Shown here piece after piece: positions 19,068-28,402 of a stretch of 64,000 nt of DNA. Below the pieces are notes generated by a model. The model was given only the letters and a program-made list of their open reading frames with translations. It searched no databases and was not told the origin of the DNA. A program made the position numbers and the translations under genes. The DNA is from Natronobacterium texcoconense (GTDB lineage: Archaea; Halobacteriota; Halobacteria; Halobacteriales; Natrialbaceae), in the NCBI RefSeq assembly GCF_900104065.1, contig NZ_FNLC01000008.1, positions 1-64,000 on the forward strand, in the 5' to 3' direction. How positions within the stretch are numbered: position 1 is the stretch's first letter; every line of letters starts with the position of its first letter.

Positions 19068-20815
19068 CACTCGAGATCCTCCATCGGTACGTGGACGTTC
19101 GACTCCCGGGCTTCTGAAAGTGCGTCTTCGTAGCCTGCGTCGGCGTGACGAATCACACCGGTGCCGGGGTCGGTGGTGAACACCCGTCTGGCTTTCTCGG
19201 CGGCGAGGTCGGTGCCGTCGAGGACGACGTGGTTGTTCGCGTGGAGGGCGTTGCCGATGCCGACGCCGCCGCCGTCGTGGACGCTGACGATGTCCGCACC
19301 GGCAGCGCAGTTCAGGAGGGCGTTCAGGATCGGCCAGTCGGCGACCGCGTCCGTCCCGTCTTTCATGGCCTCGGTTTCACGGTTCGGGCTCGCGACCGAT
19401 CCCGCGTCGAGGTGGTCGCGCGTGACGACGACCGGGGCCGAAATCTCGCCCTCGGCGACCATCTCGTTGATCCGCAGGGCGAAGCGGGCGCGTTCGGTTA
19501 GCTCTTCGTCGCCCTCGCCCTCAGTACTGTAGCCGAGCCAGCAGACTCGACTCGGGAGCCCCTGGAACTGGATCTCCTCCTGGGCGAGTTCGATCCACCG
19601 ACGGAGGTGGTCCTTCTCGGGGAACAACTCGAGGACGGCCTCGTCGGTCCGGTGGATGTCCTCGGGGTCGCCCGACAGCGCGAGCCAGCGGAAGGGACCC
19701 TTCCCGCGACAGAACTGCGGGCGGATGTAGGCGGGGACGAAACCGGGGAAATCGAATGCATCCTCCCGGTCGAAATGGTCCTGCACCTGTCCCCGGATAT
19801 TGTTCCCGTACTCGAAGGCGATCGCACCTCGATCCTGTAACTCGAGGATGGCGTCGACGTGGCGTTCCATCGTCTCGAGGCTTTCTTCCTGATACGTCTC
19901 GGGATCTTCCTCGCGAAGGTCGTCTGCCTCTTCGACCGTGTAGCCAGCGGGATAGTACCCCTCGAGGGCGTCGTGGGCGCTGGTCTGGTCGGTGACGACG
20001 TCGGGGACGAACCCGCGCTCTATGAACCGTTCGTGTAACTCGGCGGCGTTCGCGTGGACGCCGACGCTGTAGGGGTCGCCGGCCTCAGCCGCGTCTTCGG
20101 CGCGCGCGATCGCCTCGTCGATGTCGTCGACTTTCTCCATGCAGTAACCCGTCTCGAGGCGTCGGTCGATCCGGTCCTCGTCGACCTCCGCTGCGATGCA
20201 GACGCCTTCGTTCATCGTGACCGCGAGCGGCTGTGCGCCGCCCATTCCGCCAAGGCCGGCCGTCGCGACGATCTTCCCCGAGAGATCGCTATCGAAGTGC
20301 TGCCGTGCTAACTCGGCGAGCGTCTCGAACGTCCCCTGGATGATCCCCTGCGTGCCGATGTAGGCCCACGATCCCGCCGTCATCTGGCCGTACATGATCT
20401 TTCCCTCGGCCTCGAGTTCGTGGAAGTGCTCCCAGTCGTCCCACTTCCCGACGAGGTTCGAGTTCGCGATCAGCACGCGCGGCGCGTGCTCGTGGGTCCG
20501 AAACCGGCCGACTGGTTTCCCCGACTGTACGAGGAGGGTCTCGTCGTCCTCGAGGGTCCGTAGCTCCTCGAGAATCGCGTCGTAGGCGTCCCACGAGCGG
20601 GCCGCCCGACCGGTGCCGCCGTAGACGACCAGTTCCTCGGGTTTCTCGGCAACCTCCGGATCGAGGTTGTTGTTGAGCAGCCGGAAGGCAGCTTCCTGAC
20701 GCCATCCTTCACACTCGAGGTCCGTCCCGGTCGGCGCGCCCCGGTACTCGCGCCACTGGTCGCTCGGCTCTCCTCGTCGGTGTCGTTTCTCGGCCGAAGA
20801 TTCCTGATCCGCCAT
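19067..20815 (-). CDS. hutU: Urocanate hydratase
   Basis: 582 residues, the second step of histidine breakdown: urocanate plus water to imidazolonepropionate, using NAD+ as an electrophile. The NAD-binding glycine motif [14 protein letters not shown] and the conserved blocks [17 protein letters not shown] and [17 protein letters not shown] are visible. The ATG at 20815 is chosen because the preceding ~118 residues are antisense to the divergent regulator. It is first in the hutU-hutG-hutI unit, with overlapping starts throughout. Confidence 0.96.
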   Translation of the reverse strand: MADQESSAEKRHRRGEPSDQWREYRGAPTGTDLECEGWRQEAAFRLLNNNLDPEVAEKPEELVVYGGTGRAARSWDAYDAILEELRTLEDDETLLVQSGKPVGRFRTHEHAPRVLIANSNLVGKWDDWEHFHELEAEGKIMYGQMTAGSWAYIGTQGIIQGTFETLAELARQHFDSDLSGKIVATAGLGGMGGAQPLAVTMNEGVCIAAEVDEDRIDRRLETGYCMEKVDDIDEAIARAEDAAEAGDPYSVGVHANAAELHERFIERGFVPDVVTDQTSAHDALEGYYPAGYTVEEADDLREEDPETYQEESLETMERHVDAILELQDRGAIAFEYGNNIRGQVQDHFDREDAFDFPGFVPAYIRPQFCRGKGPFRWLALSGDPEDIHRTDEAVLELFPEKDHLRRWIELAQEEIQFQGLPSRVCWLGYSTEGEGDEELTERARFALRINEMVAEGEISAPVVVTRDHLDAGSVASPNRETEAMKDGTDAVADWPILNALLNCAAGADIVSVHDGGGVGIGNALHANNHVVLDGTDLAAEKARRVFTTDPGTGVIRHADAGYEDALSEARESNVHVPMEDLE

Positions 20816-20867
20816 GCCTCTCTCTACCACACGCCGAACCAATACGAGTCCCGTTCCGTACGGAGAA

Positions 20868-20878
20868 GATTTTATAAG
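20868..20878. promoter_or_regulatory. Shared TATA-like core between hutU and its regulator
   Basis: GATTTTATAAG lies 25-35 bases before the GTG at 20903 (leaderless spacing for the HTH_10 gene) and about 55 bases before hutU, where it reads CTTATAAAATC. A regulator binding here would affect both directions. Confidence 0.5.
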
Positions 20879-20902
20879 AAACGGGGTGGGTGTCGAAACC
20901 AC

Positions 20903-21553
20903 GTGTACGAAGCCACCTTCGTCATCGCCGACTCGAGCGTCTACACCGACCCCACCGAGGACGCCGACTGTCGCGTCGAACTCTGGTGTAACGAGCATTC
21001 GGATCTGCTGTACGCGACGGGGTCGCGACTCGATCCCCTGCTCTCGCGGATCCGGGACACCGTCGGCGTCGAGGAACAGGTCCGGGGCGACGGCGAGGCC
21101 GTCGTCATCACGCAGTCGTGTTTCAAGGCGTTCGACGAGACTCACGTCGACCGTTACCTCGCGGCCCACAACTGCCTGCTCGTGCCGCCGTTACGGTACG
21201 AGGACGGACAGAAACAGTGTCGGATTCTCGCGCTCGACCCCGCCAGTCTGACCGACCTCTACGTCGACCTGCTCGAGGACGACTTCGAGATCGACGTTCG
21301 GAGCAAACGCGAGATCACGATGCCATCACACTCTTCGCCGCTGCTGACGCTCGACGACGCGTTGCCGGAACTGACGGACCGACAGCGAGAGGTGCTGTCG
21401 CTAGCAGTCGAACGTGGCTACTACGAACTCCCACGGGAGACGACGACGAAGGAACTGGCGGTGGACCTCGAGGTCAGTCGGCGAACAGTCGACGACCATC
21501 TGCGACGCGCGGAACGAAAGTTGCTCACGACGCTGGTGTCGTACCTGTACTGA
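20903..21553 (+). CDS. HTH_10 regulator, probably of the hut genes
   Basis: 216 residues from the GTG at 20903. The N-terminal ~150 residues form an acidic sensor-like domain of the bacterio-opsin-activator type, and the C-terminus is an HTH_10 helix-turn-helix ([20 protein letters not shown], then [22 protein letters not shown]). It is divergent from hutU with a shared 87-base control region. Local control of histidine breakdown is a reasonable inference from that arrangement; the ligand might be histidine or urocanate. A longer frame from 20780 overlaps hutU and is unlikely. Confidence 0.88.
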   Translation: MYEATFVIADSSVYTDPTEDADCRVELWCNEHSDLLYATGSRLDPLLSRIRDTVGVEEQVRGDGEAVVITQSCFKAFDETHVDRYLAAHNCLLVPPLRYEDGQKQCRILALDPASLTDLYVDLLEDDFEIDVRSKREITMPSHSSPLLTLDDALPELTDRQREVLSLAVERGYYELPRETTTKELAVDLEVSRRTVDDHLRRAERKLLTTLVSYLY

Positions 21554-21555
21554 TC

Positions 21556-22740
21556 TCAGGGTTCGACGAGTTCGGCTTGTTTTGCGGCTTCCTCGGCCCG
21601 CTCGAGCAGGTCGTCGGGTTCGCTCTCGAGCAGTGGCTCGAAGCGGGCGTTGGTCTCCGCGCGGTCGGGCGCGACGCGGTTACAGCCGGCGTCGATCGTC
21701 GAGTCGGTGAACGTGTCGATCTCCCGTGCCTGGGCGACGATGTCGTGTTTGTCTCGAGTCAGTAGCGGCCGGTGGATCGGCAGCGAGGTAGCACGGCTGG
21801 TGACGCCGAGGTTCTGGAGCGTCTGGCTCGACTTCTGGCCGACCGCCTCGCCGGTGACGATTCCGTGGGCGTCGACGCGCTCGGCGAGTACCTCCGCAGC
21901 CCGGTAGAAGAACCGCCGCAGCGAGAGCATCCGCCCCTGTTCCATCTCGGAGACGAGCAGGTCGACCGTCTCGCCGCCGGGGACCTTGTACACCTGCATG
22001 TCGAAGTTCGGCGCGTACGCCGCGAGCGTCCGGACCGTCTCCATCGCACGGGCCTCGTGATCGATCCCGCCGTAATCGCCGAGATCCACGTAGACAGGGA
22101 CGATCGGGCTACCGCGGCGCATCATTTCGTAGGCCGCAACCGGCGAGTCGATCCCGCCGCTGATCATCGCGATCGTCTTCTCCTGGGCGCCCAGCGGGAG
22201 TCCGCCCGGCCCGGCGACCGACTCGAGGTAGACGAAAGTGGCGTCCTCCCGGACTTCGACGCCGAAGGTGACGTCGGGATCGTCGAGGTCGACCTCGGGG
22301 GCGAACTCGTCCTCGACGGCCTCCCAGACGGCCGTCCCGCCCTCTCGTGCCAGGTCCTCGCTGTCGTAGGGGAGCGTCTTGTCCGCTCGCCGGGCGTCGA
22401 TCGCGAACGTCCCGCCGTCGTAGCACGCGCGTGCGATTTCCTCGAGCGCCTCGAGAATCTGCTCTTTCTCCGTACTGACGGTGACGGCTGGGCTCGCCGA
22501 GACGACGCCGAAGGTGTCGGTCGCGGCCGCGGTCGCCTCGCCGATCGCGTCCTCGTCGGTGTGGATCAGCGGTCGGTTCCAGCGGCGTTCGACCTCGCCG
22601 GGAATCGACCGGTTGGAGAGAAGCGCCTCGAGATTCTCGACGAGTTTTCCCTCCATGTACCGCTTGACGGTGTTGCTCTTCGTGTTGAGGTCGCCGTGTC
22701 GGACGAGGACAGTGTCGGCTCCCGGCAGATGCATGGCCAT
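21556..22740 (-). CDS. thiI: tRNA 4-thiouridine sulfurtransferase
   Basis: 394 residues. ThiI activates U8 of tRNA with ATP and inserts sulfur; in some organisms it also feeds thiazole synthesis. An N-terminal ferredoxin-like/THUMP region (about 1-175) precedes the PP-loop ATPase with ISGGIDSPVAAYEM. It has no C-terminal rhodanese domain, as usual for archaeal forms. MAMHLPG offers a second ATG two codons later. The gene is convergent with the hut regulator, two bases away. Confidence 0.94.
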   Translation of the reverse strand: MAMHLPGADTVLVRHGDLNTKSNTVKRYMEGKLVENLEALLSNRSIPGEVERRWNRPLIHTDEDAIGEATAAATDTFGVVSASPAVTVSTEKEQILEALEEIARACYDGGTFAIDARRADKTLPYDSEDLAREGGTAVWEAVEDEFAPEVDLDDPDVTFGVEVREDATFVYLESVAGPGGLPLGAQEKTIAMISGGIDSPVAAYEMMRRGSPIVPVYVDLGDYGGIDHEARAMETVRTLAAYAPNFDMQVYKVPGGETVDLLVSEMEQGRMLSLRRFFYRAAEVLAERVDAHGIVTGEAVGQKSSQTLQNLGVTSRATSLPIHRPLLTRDKHDIVAQAREIDTFTDSTIDAGCNRVAPDRAETNARFEPLLESEPDDLLERAEEAAKQAELVEP

Positions 22741-22786
22741 GGATAGACGGTCGTGGCTATAAGGGGATTACGAGGGGCGGGCGGCG

Positions 22787-24001
22787 TCAACTGGCCGATT
22801 CTCCGATGGTGGGATTCATCTGGCCCGTGTGGGCGTAGATGCCGGCGACGAGCACGATTCCGGCGAGTACGGGTAAAGCCGCGCTGAGCCCGTAGACGAA
22901 CTCGAAGTTGACGACCTCGACCAGCGGCAACGAGACCAGCGGTCCGAGCCCACCACCGACGTCGCCGAGGACGTTGTTGGTCCCCATCGCGCGGCCGACG
23001 CGCTCGTCGGGCGTGAGATCCGCGAGCAGTGCCGTCAGTGGGCCGCCGACGCCGCCCTGTCCGGCACCGATCAGGATACAGGCAAGCACCAGCACCTCGA
23101 AACTCCGGCCGAACGCGAGCACGAGAAAGCCCACGAACGAGGTGAGCAGAAAGCCCAGGAGGACGGGAACTCGAGCGCCCACCGAGTCGCTCAGGATGCC
23201 GCCGCCGAGCGTGAACACGGCGCCAGTGAGTACCGTCACGGCCATCAGCATGCCCGACGAGCCCTGTGCGTCGAGACCGAAGATCGTGATGCTGCGCTCG
23301 CCGAGCAAGAGAACGAGCGTCGAGAACAGCACGCCGATGTACGCGAAGTAGAGCCCGAAGTTGACGAGACCGACGGTCACCGCTGGAATCGATATCTCGA
23401 GGTCCCAGGGTTTGACCGACTTCTGTTCGCCCTCGACGTGGGTTTCGGGGACGATGAAGTATGCGATGACGCTCGCGAGACCGGCGAAACTGGCCGCGAG
23501 GATGAACGCGGCACCGTTGCTCCAGACGTCGCTGACGACGCCACCGAGCACGAGGCCTGCGGGAAAGCCGAACGTGATGCCGGCCCGAACGATCCCCATA
23601 CTCGTTCCGCGGGAGTCGGCCTCGCTGACGTCGGCCGTGATCGTGTACGCCGTCGCGAAGACCAGGGCGCTGCCGAGTCCCCACAGCACGCGTGCGAGCA
23701 TGAACCAGAACTCCGGCGGCGGGACGAGCAGGGCGACGACGTACATCGTGGTCGCGACGCCCTCGATCGCCAGTCCTGCGATGAACGGTTTTCGCGTCCC
23801 GATGCGGTCGACGAGGACGCCCGCGGGCGCGTTCGCCACCAGCCGCGTAAAGCGGTTCGCGCTCAGGATGAGGCCGACCATGAACGCCGAGATGCCAAGC
23901 ACTTCGCCGAGGTTCGGCAGAATCGGGAAGATGACGCCGCCACCGAACCCGACGAAGAAGGTACTGGCGACGACGGCGAGGACGACTCGGTTGGACTCCA
24001 T
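22787..24001 (-). CDS. Major facilitator superfamily transporter
   Basis: 404 residues from the ATG at 24001 (a GTG at 24016 adds five). Twelve hydrophobic segments are visible. The loop 2-3 motif is ANAPAGVLVDRIGTRKPFIAG, matching the MFS signature G-x-x-x-D-R-x-G-x-R. The second half repeats the pattern at GGGILSDSVGARVP. It resembles drug/proton antiporter-type carriers, but the substrate cannot be told. It stands alone, divergent from the DUF4336 gene. Confidence 0.88.
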   Translation of the reverse strand: MESNRVVLAVVASTFFVGFGGGVIFPILPNLGEVLGISAFMVGLILSANRFTRLVANAPAGVLVDRIGTRKPFIAGLAIEGVATTMYVVALLVPPPEFWFMLARVLWGLGSALVFATAYTITADVSEADSRGTSMGIVRAGITFGFPAGLVLGGVVSDVWSNGAAFILAASFAGLASVIAYFIVPETHVEGEQKSVKPWDLEISIPAVTVGLVNFGLYFAYIGVLFSTLVLLLGERSITIFGLDAQGSSGMLMAVTVLTGAVFTLGGGILSDSVGARVPVLLGFLLTSFVGFLVLAFGRSFEVLVLACILIGAGQGGVGGPLTALLADLTPDERVGRAMGTNNVLGDVGGGLGPLVSLPLVEVVNFEFVYGLSAALPVLAGIVLVAGIYAHTGQMNPTIGESAS

Positions 24002-24185
24002 CGATGGTAACTTCACTGTCGATCGCTCTCCCGGTGTTTCGATTCGTAACCCGTTACGAAGGCAAATACGTCCGTGGGTAATGGCTCTATCGAAACCGGA
24101 ACGCCAGCCAGCCCTCTCTTTCGAGGAGATCGGCCAGGAGGCGGCTTCTGTGGCCGACCGAGAGCCAGACTTATCGGTACGTTCG

Positions 24186-24890
24186 ATGACGAGTCCATCG
24201 CCGATGCTCGAACGATTAGGCGACCGCTTCTGGACGCACGAGGAACCGCTCGAGTTCTACGGCGTCGAACTCGGACGTATCATGTCGGTCATGCGGCTCT
24301 CGAGTGGCGGGTTGTTCGTCCAGTCGCCGGCCGAACTGACCCCGGAACTGAAAGCCGCGCTAGACGACCTCGGCGAGGTCCGGTTCGTCGCTCCGGCGAG
24401 CAAACTTCACGGCCACCTGTACATGGAACAGTACCGAGCGGCCTACCCCGACGTGGAGCTACTCGCAGCGCCAGGACTCGCGCCACGGCGACCGGACCTG
24501 CGGTTCGACGGACTCCTGGGAGACGTGCCAGATCCACGGTGGGCAGCCGACCTCGATCAGGTCGTGATCGACGGTCACCGGTGGCTCTCCGAAATCGCGT
24601 TCTTCCACCGGCCGAGCAAAACGGTCGTTCTGGGCGACGTCGGCTTTCACATCGACCGAACCAGTCCGCTGAAAACGCGTCTCGTGGCACGGCTCCTTCG
24701 AATCTACGAGCGAGTCGGACCGCCGATCGAGTTTCGGCTCACGATCGCCAACGAGGAAACCTTTCGTCGGTCGATCCAGGACGTCCTCGCGTGGGATTTC
24801 GACCGGCTCGTCCCGGGACACGGTCGAATCGTCGAATCGAACGCGAAACGGGCCGTACTCGAGGGGTACGACTGGCTTCTCGAAGATTAG
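24186..24890 (+). CDS. DUF4336 protein
   Basis: 234 residues. The order of motifs (DRFWTHEEPLEFYG, SVMRLSSGGLFVQSPAEL, FVAPASKLHGHLYMEQYRAA, VLGDVGFHI, FDRLVPGHGRIVES) follows the DUF4336 family, which has the outline of a metallo-beta-lactamase fold with a reduced metal site: HGHLY and PGHGR contain the remaining histidines. The ATG at 24186 fits the family N-terminus; an ATG at 24081 would add 35 weakly conserved residues. The last four bases overlap the SAM synthetase stop on the other strand. Confidence 0.85.
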   Translation: MTSPSPMLERLGDRFWTHEEPLEFYGVELGRIMSVMRLSSGGLFVQSPAELTPELKAALDDLGEVRFVAPASKLHGHLYMEQYRAAYPDVELLAAPGLAPRRPDLRFDGLLGDVPDPRWAADLDQVVIDGHRWLSEIAFFHRPSKTVVLGDVGFHIDRTSPLKTRLVARLLRIYERVGPPIEFRLTIANEETFRRSIQDVLAWDFDRLVPGHGRIVESNAKRAVLEGYDWLLED

Positions 24891-26092
24891 AACGTCGAGA
24901 GTTCGCCGTCGATCACGCGCCGGGTGATCTCCGTGACGTCGGCGAGTTCGCGATCGACGATCGCTTCGACCTCGTCCTGGACGTCCTCGAGGGTGACGCC
25001 GTCGTCGGTGACGACGTGAACGTCGGCGACGTGTGGCTCGTCGATCGGGCGGCCGATCTGGGAGAGCAGACGCACGCGCAGGTCGCGGATGCCGTCGACC
25101 TCGTCGACGACGGACTCGGCGATTTCGGTCGAGAGGAGGTTGTAGATCTTCCCGATGTGGTTGACCGGGTTCTTGCCGCTGGTCGCCTCCATCGACATCG
25201 ATCGGTTCGGCGTGATGAGTCCGTTCGCACGGTTGCCCCGGCCGACGGAGCCGTCGTCACCCTGCTCGGCGGAAGTGCCGGTGACGGTGAGATAGATCGA
25301 ACCCTCGTCGTAGTCGTCGGCAGTGTTGACGTGGACGGTCACGTCGCGGTCGGTGTGTTCGTTCGCGACCTCCTCGACGAACTCGCGGACCGACTCGACG
25401 GCGTCCTCGTAGGCGTCCATGTCCGGGACGTACTCGTCGATCATCGCCGCCGCGACGGTGACGTCGATCTCGTCGCCCTCGCGTTTGCCCATGATCTTCA
25501 CGTCAGGGCCGAGGTACGGGTTCTCGTCGGCAAACTCGCCGTTGAGCCGCGACTCAGCCTCGGAGACGATCTGTTCGGTCTCGGTCAGGGGCGCGTGGCC
25601 GACGCCGAAACTCGTGTCGTTCGCCATCGGGACCGAGACCTCGTCCTCGCCGAAGACCTCCTGCAGGTCGCCGCTTCCCTCGCCGAGTTTCACGTCGACG
25701 ATGATGTCCTCGCCGACCTCGAGTTGCGGGATCGTCTCCTCGAGATACTCGCGCGCGGCGGTGAGGGCGATGCGTTCGGTCGGAATCGTCTGGCCCTCGT
25801 AGTGTTTGGTCGCACGGCCGACGATCAGCAGGTAGATCGGGTCGACGACTTCGCCGCCGCCGAACGCGGGTGCAGCCTCGCCTGCGACCAGCTGGGTCTC
25901 GTCGGTGTTGAAGTGAAGGACCTTCCCGACCCGGTCGAGGTACGCCTGTGCCAGTGCGCTGGCGACGCTCTCGGCGACGCCGTCACAGATCGAGTCGGGA
26001 TGACCGATCCCCTTTCGCTCGACGATTTCTACTTCTTGATCTTCGACTGCCTGCCGGTCGATCGGCTCGACTCGGATGTTCCGCTCGCTCAT
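24887..26092 (-). CDS. mat: Archaeal-type S-adenosylmethionine synthetase
   Basis: 401 residues, the length of the archaeal MAT family, which is distinct from bacterial MetK. It makes SAM from methionine and ATP. Conserved archaeal blocks are [53 protein letters not shown] and [13 protein letters not shown]. It stands alone with a 96-base gap to the CYTH gene, which points the same way. Confidence 0.96.
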   Translation of the reverse strand: MSERNIRVEPIDRQAVEDQEVEIVERKGIGHPDSICDGVAESVASALAQAYLDRVGKVLHFNTDETQLVAGEAAPAFGGGEVVDPIYLLIVGRATKHYEGQTIPTERIALTAAREYLEETIPQLEVGEDIIVDVKLGEGSGDLQEVFGEDEVSVPMANDTSFGVGHAPLTETEQIVSEAESRLNGEFADENPYLGPDVKIMGKREGDEIDVTVAAAMIDEYVPDMDAYEDAVESVREFVEEVANEHTDRDVTVHVNTADDYDEGSIYLTVTGTSAEQGDDGSVGRGNRANGLITPNRSMSMEATSGKNPVNHIGKIYNLLSTEIAESVVDEVDGIRDLRVRLLSQIGRPIDEPHVADVHVVTDDGVTLEDVQDEVEAIVDRELADVTEITRRVIDGELSTF

Positions 26093-26188
26093 TACCGGGT
26101 CTTCGAACAGCGTGGTTCTATAACTTGCGGATATGATTCAAACGCTATCTCATAACTGGTGTGAGTTACCTCACGCCGCCGTTCGACG

Positions 26189-26755
26189 TTACGATTCGAG
26201 CAACAAGCCGAGATACGAGGTCCGAATCTGCTCGTCGGGGTCGAGATCGAGTTCCTCGAGGACCGTGGCGGCAGCGTTCCGTGCGGACTCGAGGTCGCGC
26301 TCGCGTTCGACCTCGGTTTCGACTTCGACGTACTCGCCGACGTCGTCGACGCTGTCGAGCGTGACGGTTAGTTCGTAGCCGTTCGCACCGTCGATCGTGA
26401 ACCGCTCGCGGACCTTCCGGACCGTCGCCGCCGGCTCGAATCCCAGGTTCGTCAACACGGCGTCCATCTTCTCCTCGTCGCCGACCGCGGTCTCGACTTC
26501 CTCGCGAGTCTTGGACTCGTCGTCGACGAGCGGTCCCTTGTACGTGATCCGAGTCTGGGCGTCGTCGCTTTCGTCGGTATCCGGCCGTTCCGACCGAATC
26601 CGTAATGCCTCGTCGGTCTCCGGGAACGACCGGTGGGGTGCGTCGTAATACGTATCGACCTGGACGACCCCACCCTGTGGCGTCGCCTCGAGCGTCTCCA
26701 GACGGTCGCGGACGCGCTCGAGGTCCGCAGATACCTTCAGTTCGACCTCGTACAT
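26189..26755 (-). CDS. CYTH-domain protein (CyaB/class IV cyclase-like)
   Basis: 188 residues from the ATG at 26755. It opens with MYEVELKVSAD, the ExExK motif of CYTH enzymes, which process triphosphates in a tunnel of charged residues. Later motifs are QVDTYYDAP, ALRIRSERPD, RITYKGP and ERFTIDGANGYELTVTLDSVDDVGEYVEVE. The family includes class IV adenylate cyclase, thiamine triphosphatase and inorganic triphosphatase; the specific reaction cannot be chosen from sequence. The upstream Ser-rich extension is antisense to the FKBP gene and is rejected. Confidence 0.88.
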   Translation of the reverse strand: MYEVELKVSADLERVRDRLETLEATPQGGVVQVDTYYDAPHRSFPETDEALRIRSERPDTDESDDAQTRITYKGPLVDDESKTREEVETAVGDEEKMDAVLTNLGFEPAATVRKVRERFTIDGANGYELTVTLDSVDDVGEYVEVETEVERERDLESARNAAATVLEELDLDPDEQIRTSYLGLLLES

Positions 26756-26843
26756 GCTCGAGGCGACGGGAAGCGCGCGTAAGTATCGGTCGCTCTCGCG
26801 GAAAAACGTCGTTCTTAAATGTAGACGGCGGGACGTACAAGGT

Positions 26844-27791
26844 ATGACCGAGGAAGAAGAGGCCGAACTCGATGAGCAGGCCGAAGACGCCGACGAAGCC
26901 GCCACGGACGGGCTTCAGGAAGGCGACTTCGTGGAGATAGAGTACACCGCCTACACCGCGGACGGCGACCAGCTGGTCGACACGACCGACCCCGACGTCG
27001 CCGAAGAGGAAGGCGTCGACGACCAGGGCCAGGAGTTCAAGCCCCGCACGATCGTTCTCGGAGAGGGCCACATCTTCGAGGACGTCGAGGACGAACTCGT
27101 CGGCGGCGAAGCCGGCGACGAGGGCACCGTCACCGTCCCCGCCGAGGAAGCCTTCGGCGAGTACGACCCCGAGAACGTCGAGACCGTCAGCGCAGAGAAA
27201 ATCGACGAAGACGACCGCTACCCCGGCGCGAACGTCCAGGTCGACGGTCGGCAGGGCTACATCAGCACGATCATCGGCGGCCGCGCACGCGTCGACTTCA
27301 ACCACCCGCTGGCCGGTGAAGACGTCGAGTACGAGTACGAGATCGTCGACGCCGTCGACGACCGCGAAAAGCAGGCTGCCGGCCTGTTCGAGATGATGCT
27401 CGGCATGGAGCCAGAACTCTGGATCGAGACCGACGAGGTCGAAGAGGAGGTCCCCGTCGAACCCGACGACGAAGACGACGAGGACGCCGAACCCGAGTTC
27501 GAGACCGAAGTCGTCGAGAAGGAGACGCTCTACCTCGAGGCCACGCCTCAGATGACGATGAACCAGCAGTGGATGATGGGCAAACAGCAGATCGGCCAGC
27601 AGGTCATCGACCAGGTTGGCGTCGACCGCGTCATCGTCCAGGAAGTCATCGACGGCATGGGCGGCATGGGCATGCCCGGCATGATGGGCGGTATGGGCGG
27701 CGCTGGCGGCGGCGACATCGAGGACGCTCTCGAGGACGCCGACGTCGACGCCGACGAGATCGTCGAAGAACTCGAAGGCGCCGAAGAGTAA
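26844..27791 (+). CDS. FKBP-type peptidyl-prolyl isomerase, SlyD-like
   Basis: 315 residues from the ATG at 26844. The N-terminal half is an FKBP domain with an inserted flap: GDFVEIEYTAYTADGDQLVD, then VLGEGHIFEDVEDELVGGE and the IF-loop region EAFGEYDPENVETV. After an acidic linker (near 210-225) a C-terminal domain follows. It contains a Met/Gly-rich stretch (GGMGMPGMMGGMGGAGGG) and ends in an acidic tail. The long form resembles archaeal FKBP26-type foldase-chaperones. Confidence 0.9.
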   Translation: MTEEEEAELDEQAEDADEAATDGLQEGDFVEIEYTAYTADGDQLVDTTDPDVAEEEGVDDQGQEFKPRTIVLGEGHIFEDVEDELVGGEAGDEGTVTVPAEEAFGEYDPENVETVSAEKIDEDDRYPGANVQVDGRQGYISTIIGGRARVDFNHPLAGEDVEYEYEIVDAVDDREKQAAGLFEMMLGMEPELWIETDEVEEEVPVEPDDEDDEDAEPEFETEVVEKETLYLEATPQMTMNQQWMMGKQQIGQQVIDQVGVDRVIVQEVIDGMGGMGMPGMMGGMGGAGGGDIEDALEDADVDADEIVEELEGAEE

Positions 27792-28001
27792 CGACTCCCA
27801 GTCATTCGCGTTTTCGTGCCGGTCAGTCGACGAGAGCCGTCGCTCCGGACGCAGTAACCGTCACGACCGACGATAGTAACTCCACTCCCACACAGCTATC
27901 GCGGTATCGGGCGCATCGACGCCCAGTAGCCACTATCCGTACAGTAGGAGAGACGGTGAACGAAGAGAGAAGAACCGAAGGAGTTCGCGTCTACGACCGA
28001 A

Positions 28002-28262
28002 TTACTGGATCGAGTATCCTGCCGCGACGGTAAGCAGGAACACCATGAACAGCGCGACCCCCATCATGTAGGAGACCGCTCTCGGTTCTTCGATCAGGTG
28101 CTGGTAGTAACCGGCGATCAGTCCCGCCTTGGCGATCGCCAGCAGTATGGTTGCACCCATCGCGGTGGCGTACGCGAAGTCGAACGTGAAAAACACGAAC
28201 TTGCCCGTACCCAGTACCAGCAGTACGACGTAGATCAGGGCGTAGGTTCGAACGTCAGCCAT
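28002..28262 (-). CDS. Cytochrome oxidase subunit IV-like membrane protein
   Basis: 86 residues, three predicted helices (about 6-25, 32-52 and 62-82). The sequence MADVRTYALIYVVLLVLGTG, KAGLIAGYYQHLIEEPRA fits the prokaryotic cytochrome c oxidase subunit IV family, which has the YYMHL-type motif at the end of helix 2. It is on the same strand as the other oxidase genes but separated from them by the subtilase gene. Confidence 0.8.
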   Translation of the reverse strand: MADVRTYALIYVVLLVLGTGKFVFFTFDFAYATAMGATILLAIAKAGLIAGYYQHLIEEPRAVSYMMGVALFMVFLLTVAAGYSIQ

Positions 28263-28402
28263 TGGTATCCATTCTGAGTGACGGCCACTTATACCTTCCT
28301 CATATGACCGGAGCGTCCGGTATCGACCGGGTTCCGCCGCTTCCGCTCGAACCATCGAATAGGCGGAACCTCTTTATTCCGTGACTGTACAGAACTCTAT
28401 CC

